Source: Asterochloris sp. CNOR1 (lineage: Eukaryota; Chlorophyta; Trebouxiophyceae; Trebouxiales; Trebouxiaceae). Taken from it: 64,000 nucleotides of DNA. How positions within the stretch are numbered: position 1 is the first letter of the stretch; every line of letters begins with the position of its first letter. Location: positions 1,302,001-1,366,000 of the forward strand of contig OZ017750.1 in the NCBI GenBank assembly GCA_963969365.1, read 5' to 3'. Below, one piece after another: positions 23,201 to 34,302 of this stretch. The position numbers were made by a program, and so were the translations under genes. The notes under the pieces were generated by a model. That model saw only the letters and a list, made by a program, of their open reading frames with translations. It had not been told where the DNA came from and ran no database searches.

Positions 23201-25636
23201 AGTTGAGAGCAGCCAGAAGGATGAGCATGTGCAGGTGAGGTCTTGAAGCTTTTGAGTCTGATGCATCTCCGCAAGCTGGGTCCTGCTGATGGCCTGCCTG
23301 AACCCTGCATCAGCTGGGGCCACCTTCGTCAATATCAGAGCCCAGCAGCCAGTGTCAGCAAGGGCAGAAGTAGAGTGCAGTGCTGCATTTGTGGTGCTGC
23401 TGCCTTTGTGCAAGTATGTCCTGCGGCTTTTGCTGCTGCTGCTGCATCTGAGCAAGTTTGCCCTGCCAGCCTTTGATGCTACTGTAGACTGGGCTGCAAC
23501 TGCATCTTTTCTGGATGGCAACTGGGCAGAGGCAGAGCACAGGCAGCCAACCTCTGACAGCCAGTCCAAACGCTGTTGTCCTCTTCCCTTTGTTTGTTGA
23601 TTGGGCGCTGGTGTTCGCCTCTCTGTCAATTTGATGTTCCCATATGCATCCTTGCCCATCAGCATCGTCTCAGGGTCCCAGACAATAGGAGCACACCTGT
23701 ACCTGCAGGGTCACCCACTGGGAGCTCTCACACAGGAGCTTAGCCAGGAGTCCCTGCAGCACGGCAGCTGCTCGGCCGTGTCACCGCCTTCCGCCGGCAG
23801 TGCCGAGCAGGCGGCAGGGGCCGCAGGCAGCAGGGATAGCAGCCAACCCCCGTCCCCTGCGCTGCGGCAGACCCGCGCAGCAGCCCAACGCCCAGCTGGC
23901 GGGGACTCCTCCCTGCTGGCAGCGCTGCCTGCAGGGGTCCCCGTTGAGGGGGGCTTGGCGCCCGCTGAGATGGCTCAGCTGATGGCAATGGTGGAGAGGC
24001 TGGAGGAGGAGCTCTTCTCCTCAGAGACCATGCGCAACGAAGTGGAGGTGGGGTCGTGCCGCTTTGCTGGGTGGCACTTCTTGGTCCAACAGCCTGCACG
24101 AGCTATGTGAAGCTGGGAACGGCGGTGGTTGTTTCCAAAGTTCAGCGGGTGTGCTGCTGCTGTGCTGGGTATTGAGGTGGGGGCCAAGCTGTTGTCTTGG
24201 CCCAGCCTGTAAGCAGGTCCCAGAGTCTTTCACCTGGGAGGCCGTGCGGAGCTGGGATTGCCATCTTAGGGGGCACCCTGCTGCTGTCTTTGGCATTCTG
24301 CAGCCTCCACGGTACGCTATGTCCCGGTTGATTGAACCCAGGGTTGTATGGCATGCCCGGGCAGCTGTGCATAAGTCTGTGGGCCTGTCAACAAGTGGCA
24401 GCGTGAGCTGATCTGCTGGAGCCCTGAAGCCTTCGGAGGCAATCAGCATTCGTCACCTCATCAAGGTACTGGCTGCCTTCTCCAGGCACAGGCGGGGACA
24501 CTGAAGGCCAATGCAGAGGAGCTGCGCCAGAAGATCAGTGAGGCTCACGCCACGCTGGACGAGAAGCGCCACACAGTCTCAGTGCTCGATGAGAAGTATC
24601 AAGCGTGAGTGGGTGGTGACGCCAGGCTTGCGGAGGGTTGCCTCCTGCCTGCAGCGGCGCTGTCAGTGCTGCCCTGCGCTGCCTCCAGCGCAGATGGTGC
24701 GTCCAGCTGCCTGTATGCTTTCTCCTGACGGCGCTCACAGTAGCCTATGTGATGGCAGCCTGGTGCCCAAACCCCTCAGTCCACTGCCCACAGCAGTTGT
24801 TGTGCTGCCCAAAGGGACTGGCTGCTGCCCACAGCTGCTTCAACAGCTTGCTGGGCCTGCAGTGTTACATTGGAGGCACCCTCTGCACGCTGCCCGCCGC
24901 TGTTTGCATGGACCTGTGGGCTGCCCACCGCTGCCTGCAACACCTTCTCTGGGCCTGCAGGGTGGAGCTGGAGCTGCAGCAGGGGGACGCCCAGCTTGCC
25001 AACAAGGAGGCTGCTGTGTACGGTGTGGAGCAGCAGTTAGCAGCTCGCGAGGCCGACATTGCCAAGCAGGATGCACTCATAGCCTCACTGAAGAAAACGG
25101 TGAGCTGCGTGCTCACACTGTGAGGAGATGATGGCTTGTGCAAATCGTAATGGTGCTGGGCAATGCTTACAACAGATGTCTGATGTATGGCAAATTTTGC
25201 TGCTGCTGAGGGATACTGCCATCTAATGTGCTGGCGCTGAGCAGCACTTGCACAGGAAGACTCTGCAGTCTTACATGTCCATGTCTGGTGTTTGGGCGGA
25301 CTCAGGGTGCCAGCCTGTGTCGCGGCAACCAACTGCAATCTCACACCGCCAGAAAATAGTGCTGGACAGCTCTTGCAGGCCAACCTGGTGCAAGCCGGTC
25401 TGATGTCCAGCAGTCCAATGCTCCTGTGGAGAAACGCCTGGCAGCTGCTGTACATGTCATGCGGGCCCTGAGAAGGGCAGTGTCTTTTGCAGGGAATGCT
25501 CGGCTTTGGAGCCACCTTCATGCGCAACTTCAACAGGTTCAGGCGCGGCAGCGTAGAGGCCACCGCAAGTTCTAAAAGTCTCCCTACCAAGACCACAACC
25601 CCTCAGTCTGGAGAAGCAAAAGATGCACAACCATAA
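14274..25636 (+). CDS. Plant-type TBC-domain Rab GTPase-activating protein
   Basis: This long multi-exon gene is the homologue of plant RabGAP/TBC proteins, which start with a DAYGF motif. Exon 1 (14274-14351) ends 'SIRDVYGFE', and the next exon has 'YAPLWEKEEMERSQRW', matching the plant N-terminus. The TBC domain lies at about 17350-18830. It carries both catalytic fingers: Arg in 'IEKDLHR' (the IxxDxxR motif) and Gln in 'VGYCQGMNF' (the YxQ motif). Later TBC blocks are 'LVFKHLVDLHFPKLGAHL', 'STNWFLCIFVNSLP' and 'VWDIFFF'. The C-terminal half is low-complexity and acidic ('SQEESDEELQ'), with coiled-coil exons at about 24490-24600 and 24960-25100. It ends 'GMLGFGATFMRNFNRFRRG', with TAA at 25634-25636. 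The full role should be switching off a Rab in membrane traffic; the Rab partner is unknown. Several introns hold degenerate copies of their own splice junctions. Confidence 0.93.
19731..20063 (+). repeat. Three copies of an exon-end/donor block in the TBC gene
   Basis: The true exon end (19731-19779, donor gtgggc) contains GCAGCAGGAGTGCGTTTGTG. It is echoed at 19834-19880 (GCAGCAGGAGCGCGTTTATG, followed by AAG|gtgtgc) and at 20016-20063 (GCAGCTGGAGCGCCTCTGTG, followed by AAG|gc). The copies grow less like the original with distance, and the first echo keeps a GT after its end. Confidence 0.78.
20305..20590 (+). repeat. Two copies of an acceptor/exon-start block in the TBC gene
   Basis: The true exon begins at 20502 after CTGCTGCAG and reads 'PLKGSGGPDSLCGSPRGD'. 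An upstream copy at about 20305-20395 has CTGCTGCAG, then GGGGCTCAGAAGG, then GACGGCTCCCCTCTGG in the same order. It therefore spans the acceptor and about 80 bases of exon. It could be a decayed copy or an alternative exon. Confidence 0.75.
21088..21320 (+). repeat. Acceptor/exon-start block duplicated in the TBC gene
   Basis: The true junction at about 21275-21320 (GCCCCACTCAG then AGGAGGTCTATGCTGCCGAG) is echoed at 21088-21133 (GCCCCACTTAG then GTAGGTGTTTGCTGCCGAG). The copies are 187 bases apart. The echo keeps an AG at the acceptor position. Confidence 0.72.
21461..21600 (+). repeat. Exon-end/donor block duplicated in the TBC gene
   Basis: The exon end with donor (21461-21509, 'GAGGCTGTTCTGA|gtgagt', then a GGGTGACC string) is echoed at 21551-21600 ('GATGCTGTTCTGA|gtgatc', then a GCGTAACC string). 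Similarity extends about 20 bases into the intron side, so the unit includes the donor and is not purely exonic. Confidence 0.7.
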
Positions 25637-25889
25637 AGCAGAGTTGGCAGAGCGCCAGCCCATTCCCTGAAGCTGCTCCCGCCCACATCTTGAGAATTGA
25701 CTGTTGCAAGCACTGACGTTGCATCTGCTGTTGTTCAACACAGAAGTGCACCTGAGCGGGCGGCTCAATGCTGAGCAGGCCTGAACTGCACCCGTTGCAT
25801 GACCCGACAGCTGACCCCTGCCTGCAGCATTCAGGCTGATCATATCTTATCTATGAAGCTGAGGAACTTCTGAGCTGAACACACTCTGT

Positions 25890-28800
25890 CTAGCGCCTTC
25901 CTCGCAGCTTGCCCTTGCGGGATTGAAGGCTTGCAGCATCAATCTTGGGGAAGTAGTCTCCTAAAGTTTTGCGTGCAGCATCTGTTGTCACAGGCAGCAG
26001 AGCCAGATCATATGTCTTGGGGCCAGTGCCAGCAGCAGGCTTGACCGCAAAACCCAGCTGCCTGCATGAGTCAATTTCGTCAAGTCAGCTTGGGGCATCG
26101 CAGATGCTCAGGGGAGACCGCCAAGCATGTGCATGTCATCATGCATTGCAGCTGTCAACCAAAGCAGATACACAGCAGCTTGCCAGGTGGGGCTGATGCG
26201 TCATATGCTGCAGTGCCTGCTGGACACTTGTTGATTGCAGAGACCAATCTGAATTGACCAAATAGGTTGTCCAGCTGCAAAAGCCGGCTTTGCAGAGTTG
26301 TGTGGCACTGCCTCTCAAACCCTAATGAACGTAGTACAAGCCTTGCACAGAGCAGGCAGGAGGAAGCCTCACCTGGCAGCAACCAGAGCATCTGAGAGGC
26401 GTATGCGCCCATTCAGCAGCGCGCTGAAGTCCCCAGCCTTCAGAGCCCCGCCCTGTGACTGCACCGCTGCCAGGAGCATCCACTTGAGCATGTCAGCCCT
26501 GCCATCTGCCTTGAGCATGTACATGCTGGAGGACGCCTTAAAGGCTATGTCATCATTCTGCTGGGTGTAGAACTTGCTGAGCAGGGCACCTGCCATCTCG
26601 TGCTGCAGACCAGGCTTGAGCTTTCAGTGGTCAGCCATGATGTGAAGCAAGGCCATCCATGCTTGTTGCTGAGCAGTGCATTGGCCATGTGTCGTGGTGC
26701 CCGTCAAAGGGCAAGACGTGGGCATATGATTGATCACAGGCAGGGGCATCCGTTGGTTGCTTCCAGACTGGGGCCCGCAGTTGGGGCATCTCAGCTTGCA
26801 GTTGAATTTCTTCTTCGACCATCCTCTTGACCGCTTGAGACCGCCTGTGCATGCTTGGCTTGCACAGCACCACAGCACAGCATGCAGCAAGCAATGGTGC
26901 ACACAGGGCTGGCCAAAGCCGCCTGCAGCCCCTCTCAGCAACCTCACTGCACTCGTCACTACCTGAAGCTTGAGTTTCCTGGCAATACACCCAATGCTGG
27001 CCTCTTCTGTGGCATTGCTGCCCCGCGCGCCCACCAGCTTGGACGGTGCTGACAGCAGCTTGAGCACTGCGGACAGCAGGCTGAGCCACTGCACCCTCTG
27101 CCGCTGCTTCCCTTCGGGCAGGCCCTGCAGGCTCGGCAGGCGCTGCAGCACCCAGTCTGCACACTGCACGCAGACCAAAGCACTCTGTCTGTGTTGCTGC
27201 CCTGTAAGCTTTGCAGTCTCTGGGGCACCCAGAGAGATCGGCGCACAACAGATTAGCCAAAAACGCAATGACCACTGCCACAAGTTTGCAGGGTAGCTGG
27301 CTGACTCCCCACAGTAGGAAACAGGGCTAGCTGGCTGACCTGCCCAGATTGCTGCAGCACTCCCTGCCTATAGCCAGCGTCGGCTGCGCCCTTGAGCAGG
27401 TCGGCCACATCCAGATCACGCGCGCCCTCAGGGCACACCTCCTGCCACCTGCAGGGGAGATGCGGGTGATGAGATGCGCAGCAGACACGTTCGGCAACCA
27501 GCACGCGGTACTACTTGCCTGACCTCACACCAGCATGCCAAGCAGGCCCACCAGCAGCACGCTGGTGTCACTGCCTTTGCAGCTGTGGGCCTGGCCTGGG
27601 GTCAGCAGGCCAGAAGGCCCTCAATCCGCCCACCTGTAAGCATCTGCAGCAGTGGTGGCTTCCCTATGGTGGGGCGGCAGGTCGAGTCGCGCATCCAGGG
27701 CAGCCGCAACCTCTGCCTGGGCCCCTGCCGGGCCTTGCTGCTCCACTGCGGCCCTCACCTGGCGCTGCATGTGCGCCAGGGTGCCAGGCTGGACTGAGGC
27801 TGGGTCCATGGCGGCGCCTGTGGCCCGCTGCGCGACTGCCTTGAGCCTGGTCTTCTGGCCCCGGCGCCCAAAGTTCTCTGCCAGCCTGCAGCTGGGAGGT
27901 GTGTCGCGTCAGTGGTGACATCTGGAAACTAGACTGCCTGGTAAAGCCCTGCACTTGGTTCCTTGGGCCACAGCCCTCAGCCTGCAGTGTGGAGGTGCTG
28001 CATCCCAACGCGGATTGTGGCCGCCTGGGAGCAGCTGCACTACCTGCCAGCAGGGCTAGCACACAGGCCCTGGTTGTGAGCGGCCAGGTGACTGCCCACT
28101 GGGGTCCAGATCAGGTAGGAGAAGCAAACTTAGCAGCCAAGGCCAGCTTGGTTCTCCAGAGGGCATGCATCGTGATGCAAGAGTTGGCATTGAGATGGCA
28201 CTGAATCATCATCGCTATTTCAGAGCTGGCAGGGAGTGAGCTGGCAGGCAGCCAGGCACAGAGGCTGGCTCGTGCCCATTGGTTCCAGAGAGCGCAGCGT
28301 GCTGCAAGGTAGCAGAAGGGGCTGGCACAGGACCTCGCGCCAGTGTGCAGCGTGTCAGCCATGTCAGAAAGCAAAGGCAGCAGCTGCAAGGGACTGTGTG
28401 CTCACCGCTGCTTCCTGGCCTGCTCTGTGGCCCGGCCTACCTCCTCATCTGCACCAGCCTGGGTTGGGGTCAGGCTCAGCTCTGATGGCTTGCAGGTGAG
28501 ACGGATGGGGCGGCCTCCCTCAACCTCAGCCAGCTTCATTTTGCCGGTCAACTTGTCTAGGACGCCCAGTGCATACCTGAGCGCAGCAGGACAACAAGGT
28601 GAGGGTGTGGCAGGGCGCAGAGTGCACACAGTTGAAGTTGAACGCAAAGCATGCAGGCAAGGTGCAGTCAGAGTTGCGCATAAAGATGCACAGGGCCAGA
28701 TTGCACAATGCCTGAGCAGCACTGAACATGCAGCATCGCAGCAGAGCAGCTCTGCTTGGCGCCTGAGCACTGGTGGGCCAGACCGCTTGCTGTGAGGCCT

Positions 28801-29122
28801 GCAGACAAGCTGCTCCATGGGCCATGCCAGTACCTGATCACCTGCAGCAGTGCTCGTATCCCTGGCTCTCTTCGGCAAAGGAAGTGCCTGTGAAAGTCGC
28901 GGTGGCCTCCCTCAGGCCCTTGCCAGCCCTGTTCCTGGCCACCAGCATTGTCTGCATGGGGCTTTCGGACTGCCTGTATAGCTGGCCGTCTAACTTGATG
29001 TCTGCATCAATGGCTGATGGAAGGTAGGCCACAAAGGGGTATGCCCTGTCCTCGGACATGGGAGCTGGCTTAAAGTGAAGCACATCTGGCATCTCCCAGG
29101 CCTCCCTCTTGCGTTTCCCCAT
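25890..29122 (-). CDS. RPA49: RNA polymerase I subunit A49 (PAF53) homologue
   Basis: A49 is a nucleolar subunit of RNA polymerase I that acts with A34.5 in initiation and elongation of rRNA transcription. The start is 'MGKRKREAWEMPDVLHF' (29122). The N-terminal dimerisation-domain hallmark 'RYALGVLDKLTGKMKL' is at about 28530-28575, like 'YVLGV...G' in the family. Next are 'NFGRRGQKTRLKAVAQRA' and 'LDLPPHHREATTAADAYR', the latter matching human 'LYLPPCYDDAAKPEDVYK'. The C-terminal winged-helix region follows ('WVLQRLPSLQGLPEGKQRQ', 'AGALLSKFYTQQN', 'DMLKWMLLAAVQSQGG'). The protein ends in a basic tail, 'SRKGKLRGRR', with its stop at 25890-25892. Length and domain order fit the family. The gene is convergent with the TBC gene (253 bases between stops). 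Confidence 0.9.
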
Positions 29123-29667
29123 GCTGGCTTACAAGTCGCTGGGGGCTAGCCCAGACGACGCTGCAATGCATATTCCATGACTGCAATGGTATGATTGCTT
29201 AGCTCTGAGATACGAAGCAGCCAGACCTTAGAAAAGCAACCGGGAGCACATTGGGTCTGAGAGAGACAAGCTTGAGCCACAGGGGTGCTTCAGCACTTCA
29301 AGGCGAAGCACCCTGACCTATAGGTGCCCATAGGTCACAGATCTTTTCTATTTGAGCCAGACCTGGTCAGCAGATACTTCTCGGCAGACACTTCTCCCCA
29401 CCCACGTGGGGCCCTCTTTCTTCCTGACACTTGCTCATGAATGCTTGTAAATTTGAAAGACCTGTGCCTCACATGCACCTGCTTCCCACCCTGCAAACAG
29501 CATGCAGGGGGAGTCAGCGTTCTTTTGGAAGCTGATCGAGCAGCCCTGTGCAAATGTGTATTTACAACGTGGATGATAGCAGCATGGACACCATCGAGAA
29601 TGCAACACAGTGAGAACGGCCAAGCTGCTGTTGAAGACCTCAAGGGAGGTCAGAACTGCTGGCGGGC
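29123..29667. other. Intergenic spacer upstream of the A49 gene
   Basis: This 545-base stretch between the A49 start and the predicted CCDC81-like stop holds two adjacent perfect hairpins (29283-29337) and no convincing coding exon. It should contain the A49 promoter and 5' leader and the CCDC81 3' end. Confidence 0.5.
29283..29337. other. Two adjacent perfect inverted repeats
   Basis: The first is GGGTGCTTC (29283-29291) with GAAGCACCC (29305-29313), a 9-base stem with a 13-base loop. Immediately next is TGACCTAT (29314-29321) with ATAGGTCA (29330-29337), an 8-base stem with an 8-base loop. The stems abut with no spacer. A structured non-coding RNA, a 5'-leader structure or a palindromic binding site are all possible. 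Confidence 0.7.
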
Positions 29668-32600
29668 TCATTGAGCGCTGAGCGCCAGCAGCACATTGTC
29701 TGTGAAGCGTACCATCTCAAGTTCCTGAGCCAGCATCTTTAGCTCAGAGCCACCCTTGTCGGGACTGAAGGCCCAGAATGTTCAAGCCAGCCCCTCTGAC
29801 AAGTTGTGGGGCCTCGGCTCACAGGCTGTGAATGCTCCTGCAAACATGAGCCAATGAGACCAGAATCATCTGTGCGAAGCCTTCAGAATGTCGGAGCTGA
29901 ATGCATGAATCCTTAAGGGAAAAGGTTCACCTTGTCAAGCCTGTTGTTGGCAGCTGATGATGCAAGGGCCTACTGATGTGGAACACCACTCTTTGCTCGC
30001 TCCCCACATCACTTCACGGATCAAGCAATGTTTTGTGGACTGAGACTTCACAGAGACCTGCTAACCACAGGAGTGCAGTCACACTGTTACAAGCAAAGTG
30101 GGAGGATCACAAAGCCTTCAGCCAGTGGCGTGGCGGCGACAGGGCAACCTTGACCCCTTGATGGGCAGGCAGGTACGGCCATCCTTTGGCCTCTGCGTCG
30201 TCAAACTCTTTTTGAACCGCCAACTTCTCTGCTTGCTGCTCTGCCCATTGCTGGCGGATCATGCGCGGTGTCAAGGCCTGATGCAGCACCTTCCCCCGGC
30301 CCCCAGGGGACATGCATCTCTCCTGCAGATTGTGAAGCTGGCGTCAGCAATGTGGCTGGCATCAGCTGCAGATGAACGGCAGATGCGCGGTCGTGCTCAG
30401 GTCCCCGGCGCTTGCTGGAGCATTCCCTGACACTGGGCAGCATCAGCCACACACATGTTGTCTGGAGTTGCCTGCAGCTGCACCTGATGCTGCCTTGCTA
30501 TGGGGGCAGATGCTGGCCGCAGCTGGGGATGTGATGCCATGGTGAGCGGCTCCTGGGTCACCTGCACATTGAAAGGCTGCAGATGATCGCCTCCTCGATG
30601 AGCAGTCCCAGGCTGGATCAGCATGCACAGGCTGCAGCTTCACGCTGCCAGGCAAGCTTAACAGTACGGATGCTCTCTCAGTGCAGAAGCCACAGCTTTC
30701 CCTCTGCGGGAGCCATGGGCAACTGGCTGCACGGAAGCTGCAGAGTGCATGCGCTGCAGACTACCTTCGGAGTGACAGCAGTGGGGCGATGGCTGTGCTG
30801 CCGCGCCAGCCTCAGCTGCTGAAAGTGCATCTTGTTGAAGGCATCAGTCTCTGCCCTGGACTGCGGCCGATTCAGAGCCTGCAGCAGGAAAGTTGAGTAT
30901 ATGGCCATGCTGCGCATGGGGTTCTTTTGAATGGGCTTGTGGCGGTTGCGTGCCCTGCAGGCTGATGCAGCATTGGGACTGCACTTACTCCTCACCTGCT
31001 GGTAGTAAGGGTCCAAAGGAGCATCGGCCTCTGTTTCGAGCTGCCTGGCTTCTGTTGCCTGCTTTGTGGCAGCTGCCTCTGCAGCAGCCGCCTCTGCAGC
31101 AGCCGCCTCTGCAGCAGCCGCCTCTGCAGCAGCCGCCTCTGCAGCAGCCGTCTGTGGCACCTCTACCTGCAGGCACATGTGATGACTTGCAGCAGCCATC
31201 AGCTCTGCAGCAATTCAGCAGTGGCAACCCCTATTTGTGGCAACCCCAGAATTCATCCTTTATTTCATTGATCCCGCTCAGCCCCTCATGGCGACTGCTC
31301 AACAATCAGAGAGACTGTGCCAGCAAGGCTCAAGTGCAAGGCAGCAATGCTGCTGCCATATTCAACTCATGATCAGGTCACCAGCCCTGCATGTCGCAGA
31401 AGCTCTCCTGACCTGCTCAGCCTCTGCTGGCAGCTGCTCTGCCAGCGGTGACTGCGCCTCAGCTGCCCCCAGCCCCCAGCGTGCATCCAAGTCCGCCAGG
31501 TGCTGCTGCATGTCCCTAAGGAAAGGCCGCCACGCCACAAACTTGAGGCTCTTCCCTGCAGAAGTGCCAGAATGGTCACTTGCTGCCGTCACCATTTCAC
31601 TCAACAGAGTGTTGCCAGAGTGCGCGCTGGTGGTCATGCATTTATAGCTTCAAGCTCTGGCAGCCACGATCAATAGCTTATGACATCATGCTGCTCCAGG
31701 CACGTTGCTGTAAGTCACACCTGCTGTGGCATCCTCCTGCCTCAGGTACTGCTCTGTGTGCCAGCTGCTGTGCCATACTGCAGCTTTGATCACGCAGCTC
31801 TGTGCCCCACCTGCCGTAGCTGCATCCAGCAGGGCCAGGAGGTCGCTGCTCGCCACCATGCCCGTCAGCACGCGGCTCCGCTTGCGCAGCCAACGCTCCA
31901 GCTCCAGACGGGAGAGAAACCCTGAGCGCAGCCTGCAGCAGCCTGCGTCGTCCCAGCCTGCCACAGCATCAGCAAGAAGCCCGATCACTGCGCAGCAGTT
32001 CTGCTGCCTGACCAGGGGACCCAGTTGGGGTTGCACTGCCATGCATCAGCAGGCGCTGGCAGGCTGCATGCCATTGCACTCCATAGGAAGTATTGGGCAC
32101 AACATTCATGATGCAGCAGCTCTAAAATCACTGAGGCCTGGCCTGTACTGTGTGCTACCTAAGTGTGGCAAGCAGCCCACCTGTCCACCGTGCTGCACAT
32201 TCGCTGCAGGGCTGCCAGCTCCTGCTGGCCCCTGACCAGCTGCTGCTCCCAGGCCAGCTGCTGCTCGCCTGCACCCTCATCTGGCAGGCTGACAGCTGTG
32301 GGGGGCACCAGCCTTGGGCTGAGCTCCACTGCAAGGGGCGGCTGCGGAAGCTGCAGACGCCAAGGGACTGGACTGTCAATTGCAGACAGTCCTTGGCTGG
32401 CAGGGGCCGCTACTGCACTCACAAAGGCAGGGACATCACATTGGCCGTTGTCTCTGCAGCTGGTCTCTCTAGCATGCAGTTTTACGAAGCCTCTCTGTAT
32501 GGCAGGTGGCTTCAAGATGCTGCAGAGTGCGGGCAGCAGGCATGCAAGAGCTGCTATGCCTGGCTGGTCTGGCATTTCACCCAGCAGTGGTCATGCTGCT

Positions 32601-33983
32601 GCTGACGGCAATGAGCAGACGAGATGTGCAGCTCAATGCAGCACTGCCAGGTGGCTTCCTTCATCACAGTTGCCCATTCCGCCTTATGTCAGTACTACTA
32701 TCACTGCTTGCTGCCAGCACGCCATGCGGGAGTGATCAAGCTGCTGCCAGATAAATTGAGCAGGCATAACGTGCGGGCACAGTGGCATTGCAGGCATGCT
32801 CACCTGTGCCTGCTGCCTGCAGAAGCGGACCAGCTCTGGTCGGGGCTGCAGGGCCAAGTGGCCCTTCCCCTCCGAGGCCAGCACTCCCACACTAGGCAGC
32901 TCCACCTCCACCCTCTCAGGGCCGGCGACGTGGATGCTGAGGCGCCTGCAGATCTCCTGGATAAGGGCCTTCACCACAGCTGCGTGCAAGCAGGCGGGGA
33001 AGTGATCAGACTTCAGGGCAAAACACATGGCACTGCCTCCTGTCAGAGGCCAGGCTAGCAGTTGTGGCAAGCCTGCCTCAATGCCACTGGCCCTGCCTCA
33101 CAATCTCAAGCAGTCTCTTACTGTTTGCATGCAGACCTCACCCACACTCGGTATCTCACCCGCATGCAGGCAGCTCCTGTGCGCCACAGCAATGTAGTTC
33201 ACCGCCTGGCGGGAGGCTGAGGCGCAGTTGCCGTGCAGCTCTGTTCCTGCAGGCACGCACTGCCAGAGGTGTAGGGCCTGTAATGTGGGGCGCGCAGTCA
33301 TCACCAAACTTCTGCACAGGCCCGGTGGTGCCGGCAGATTAGGCAGAGCTCAGCTGCTTCTGCCATGACTCTTGCTGATGCTGTCAAGGAGCTGCACCTC
33401 ACTCAAGCTGCTGTTACTGATAAGCACAGCAGGCTGTGCAAAGCACACCTGCAGCCATGCGCCGTGACGGCATCTGAATCGCCAGTGTCTTGGCTGAGAT
33501 GATCCCAAGAGAGGGCAGATGAACATCCTGGCGTGCTCGCAGGCGCAGAGCAATGTGCCAACCAAGATCATGCCAGACGCTCATCACATGCTGTGCTTGT
33601 ATTCTGCGGCTGACTGCCCAGGGGCTCCTGGATGGTTGCGGCAACATGCAAGTTACTGGACAGCCCCTCAGAATTGTGTCCTCCAGGACTATGCATTGAC
33701 GCCCACGATGGCTTCAGGTTGCAAAGCTCGCCATTGCATGCACCAGAGGGGCTCAGAAGGCTTGCAATGTGCCTGGCATCTTGTGCATCTGGACTGTGGC
33801 CAAAGCTGGCACCGCTGGCGGAGCGTTGCCATGTTGCACAAGCAGCATGATGCTGGGCTGCACATGCACGTTGTCTGGTGCAAATTGTATGCAGGCTGAC
33901 ATGAGAGGCCAGGCAGCCCCAGCTGACCTGCCTATCTCCTCCAGGAAACTTCTGGAGGTGAGTTTGCTGCTGGCAGTCGGCAT
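29668..33983 (-). CDS. CCDC81: CCDC81-like protein with HU-type domains, probable centriole/cilium protein
   Basis: CCDC81 proteins carry tandem eukaryotic HU-like domains and localise to centrosomes and basal bodies. The N-terminus is 'MPTASSKLTSRSFLEEIG' (33983). An HU-like block follows ('SVWHDLGWHIALRLRARQ', then 'VHLPSLGIISAK'), matching 'IWGNVSEFV...GVQIPAFGTF' of human CCDC81. The second block has 'ASRQAVNYIAVAHR', 'AAVVKALIQEICRRLSIHV' and 'VELPSVGVLASEGKG', like 'CVKETLLFLSRSI...FKGIGVL'. A helical, Gln/Glu/Ala-rich C-terminal half contains an (EAAAA)n repeat and 'MIRQQWAEQQAEKLAVQ'. The last exon (29762-29668, 'PDKGGSELKMLAQELEM' to 'LLALSAQ' and stop) is joined by matching splice phase across a roughly 400-base intron and is the least certain part. 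A TATA box lies about 110 bases upstream of the ATG. Confidence 0.74.
31081..31140 (-). repeat. 15-base coding minisatellite, (EAAAA)n helix, in the CCDC81-like gene
   Basis: Four perfect copies of the 15-mer GCAGCAGCCGCCTCT (plus strand) lie in tandem, with degenerate part-copies on both sides. On the coding strand they encode repeated Glu-Ala-Ala-Ala-Ala. Such a run should form a stiff alpha-helical spacer, and unit number is likely to vary between strains. Confidence 0.93.
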
Positions 33984-34302
33984 GTGGGTTTCAACCTTTG
34001 GCAACAGATGCTGCCCGTCAGGGTTCAGGGCCTGGGATATTTTGAGATGCCCAGCGCGCGGCTAGGAGGACCGTGAGCAGTTGTGGTGGTCTTTTATATA
34101 TATTCAACCATGGAGCCTTAGTTACTACTACTGCTCTGAGTGCATGTCAATTGGAGTCATTACAGGTTGCAGCCATTCTGCAACAAAAAATGGTGCCAGA
34201 CACTCAGGCAACAAAATGGATGAATGAATTGAACCAAACTCCTGTTCCATAAAATGGTCATTCTCACGACACACACTTGCCCAGTGGTCTTACTGTCCCT
34301 GT
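33984..34302. other. Promoter region of the CCDC81-like gene and 3' end of the SAT gene
   Basis: This 319-base AT-richer spacer lies between two minus-strand genes. Apart from the TATA box near 34093 I see no gene or repeat. Confidence 0.55.
34093..34100 (-). promoter_or_regulatory. TATA box of the CCDC81-like gene
   Basis: The minus strand reads ATATATATAAAAG here, containing a consensus TATATAAA, about 110 bases upstream of the predicted ATG at 33983. The surrounding 200 bases are clearly AT-richer than the rest of the window. Confidence 0.55.

Noticed and set aside
29335-29674. Frames of 77-102 codons in the spacer upstream of the A49 gene
   Set aside because: Both strands are open by chance over this stretch; only the short 29668-29762 exon fits a neighbouring gene by phase.
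31081-31140. Regular repeats considered as a CRISPR array
   Set aside because: The units are contiguous 15-mers with no spacers and encode an in-frame helix; this is a coding minisatellite in a eukaryotic gene.
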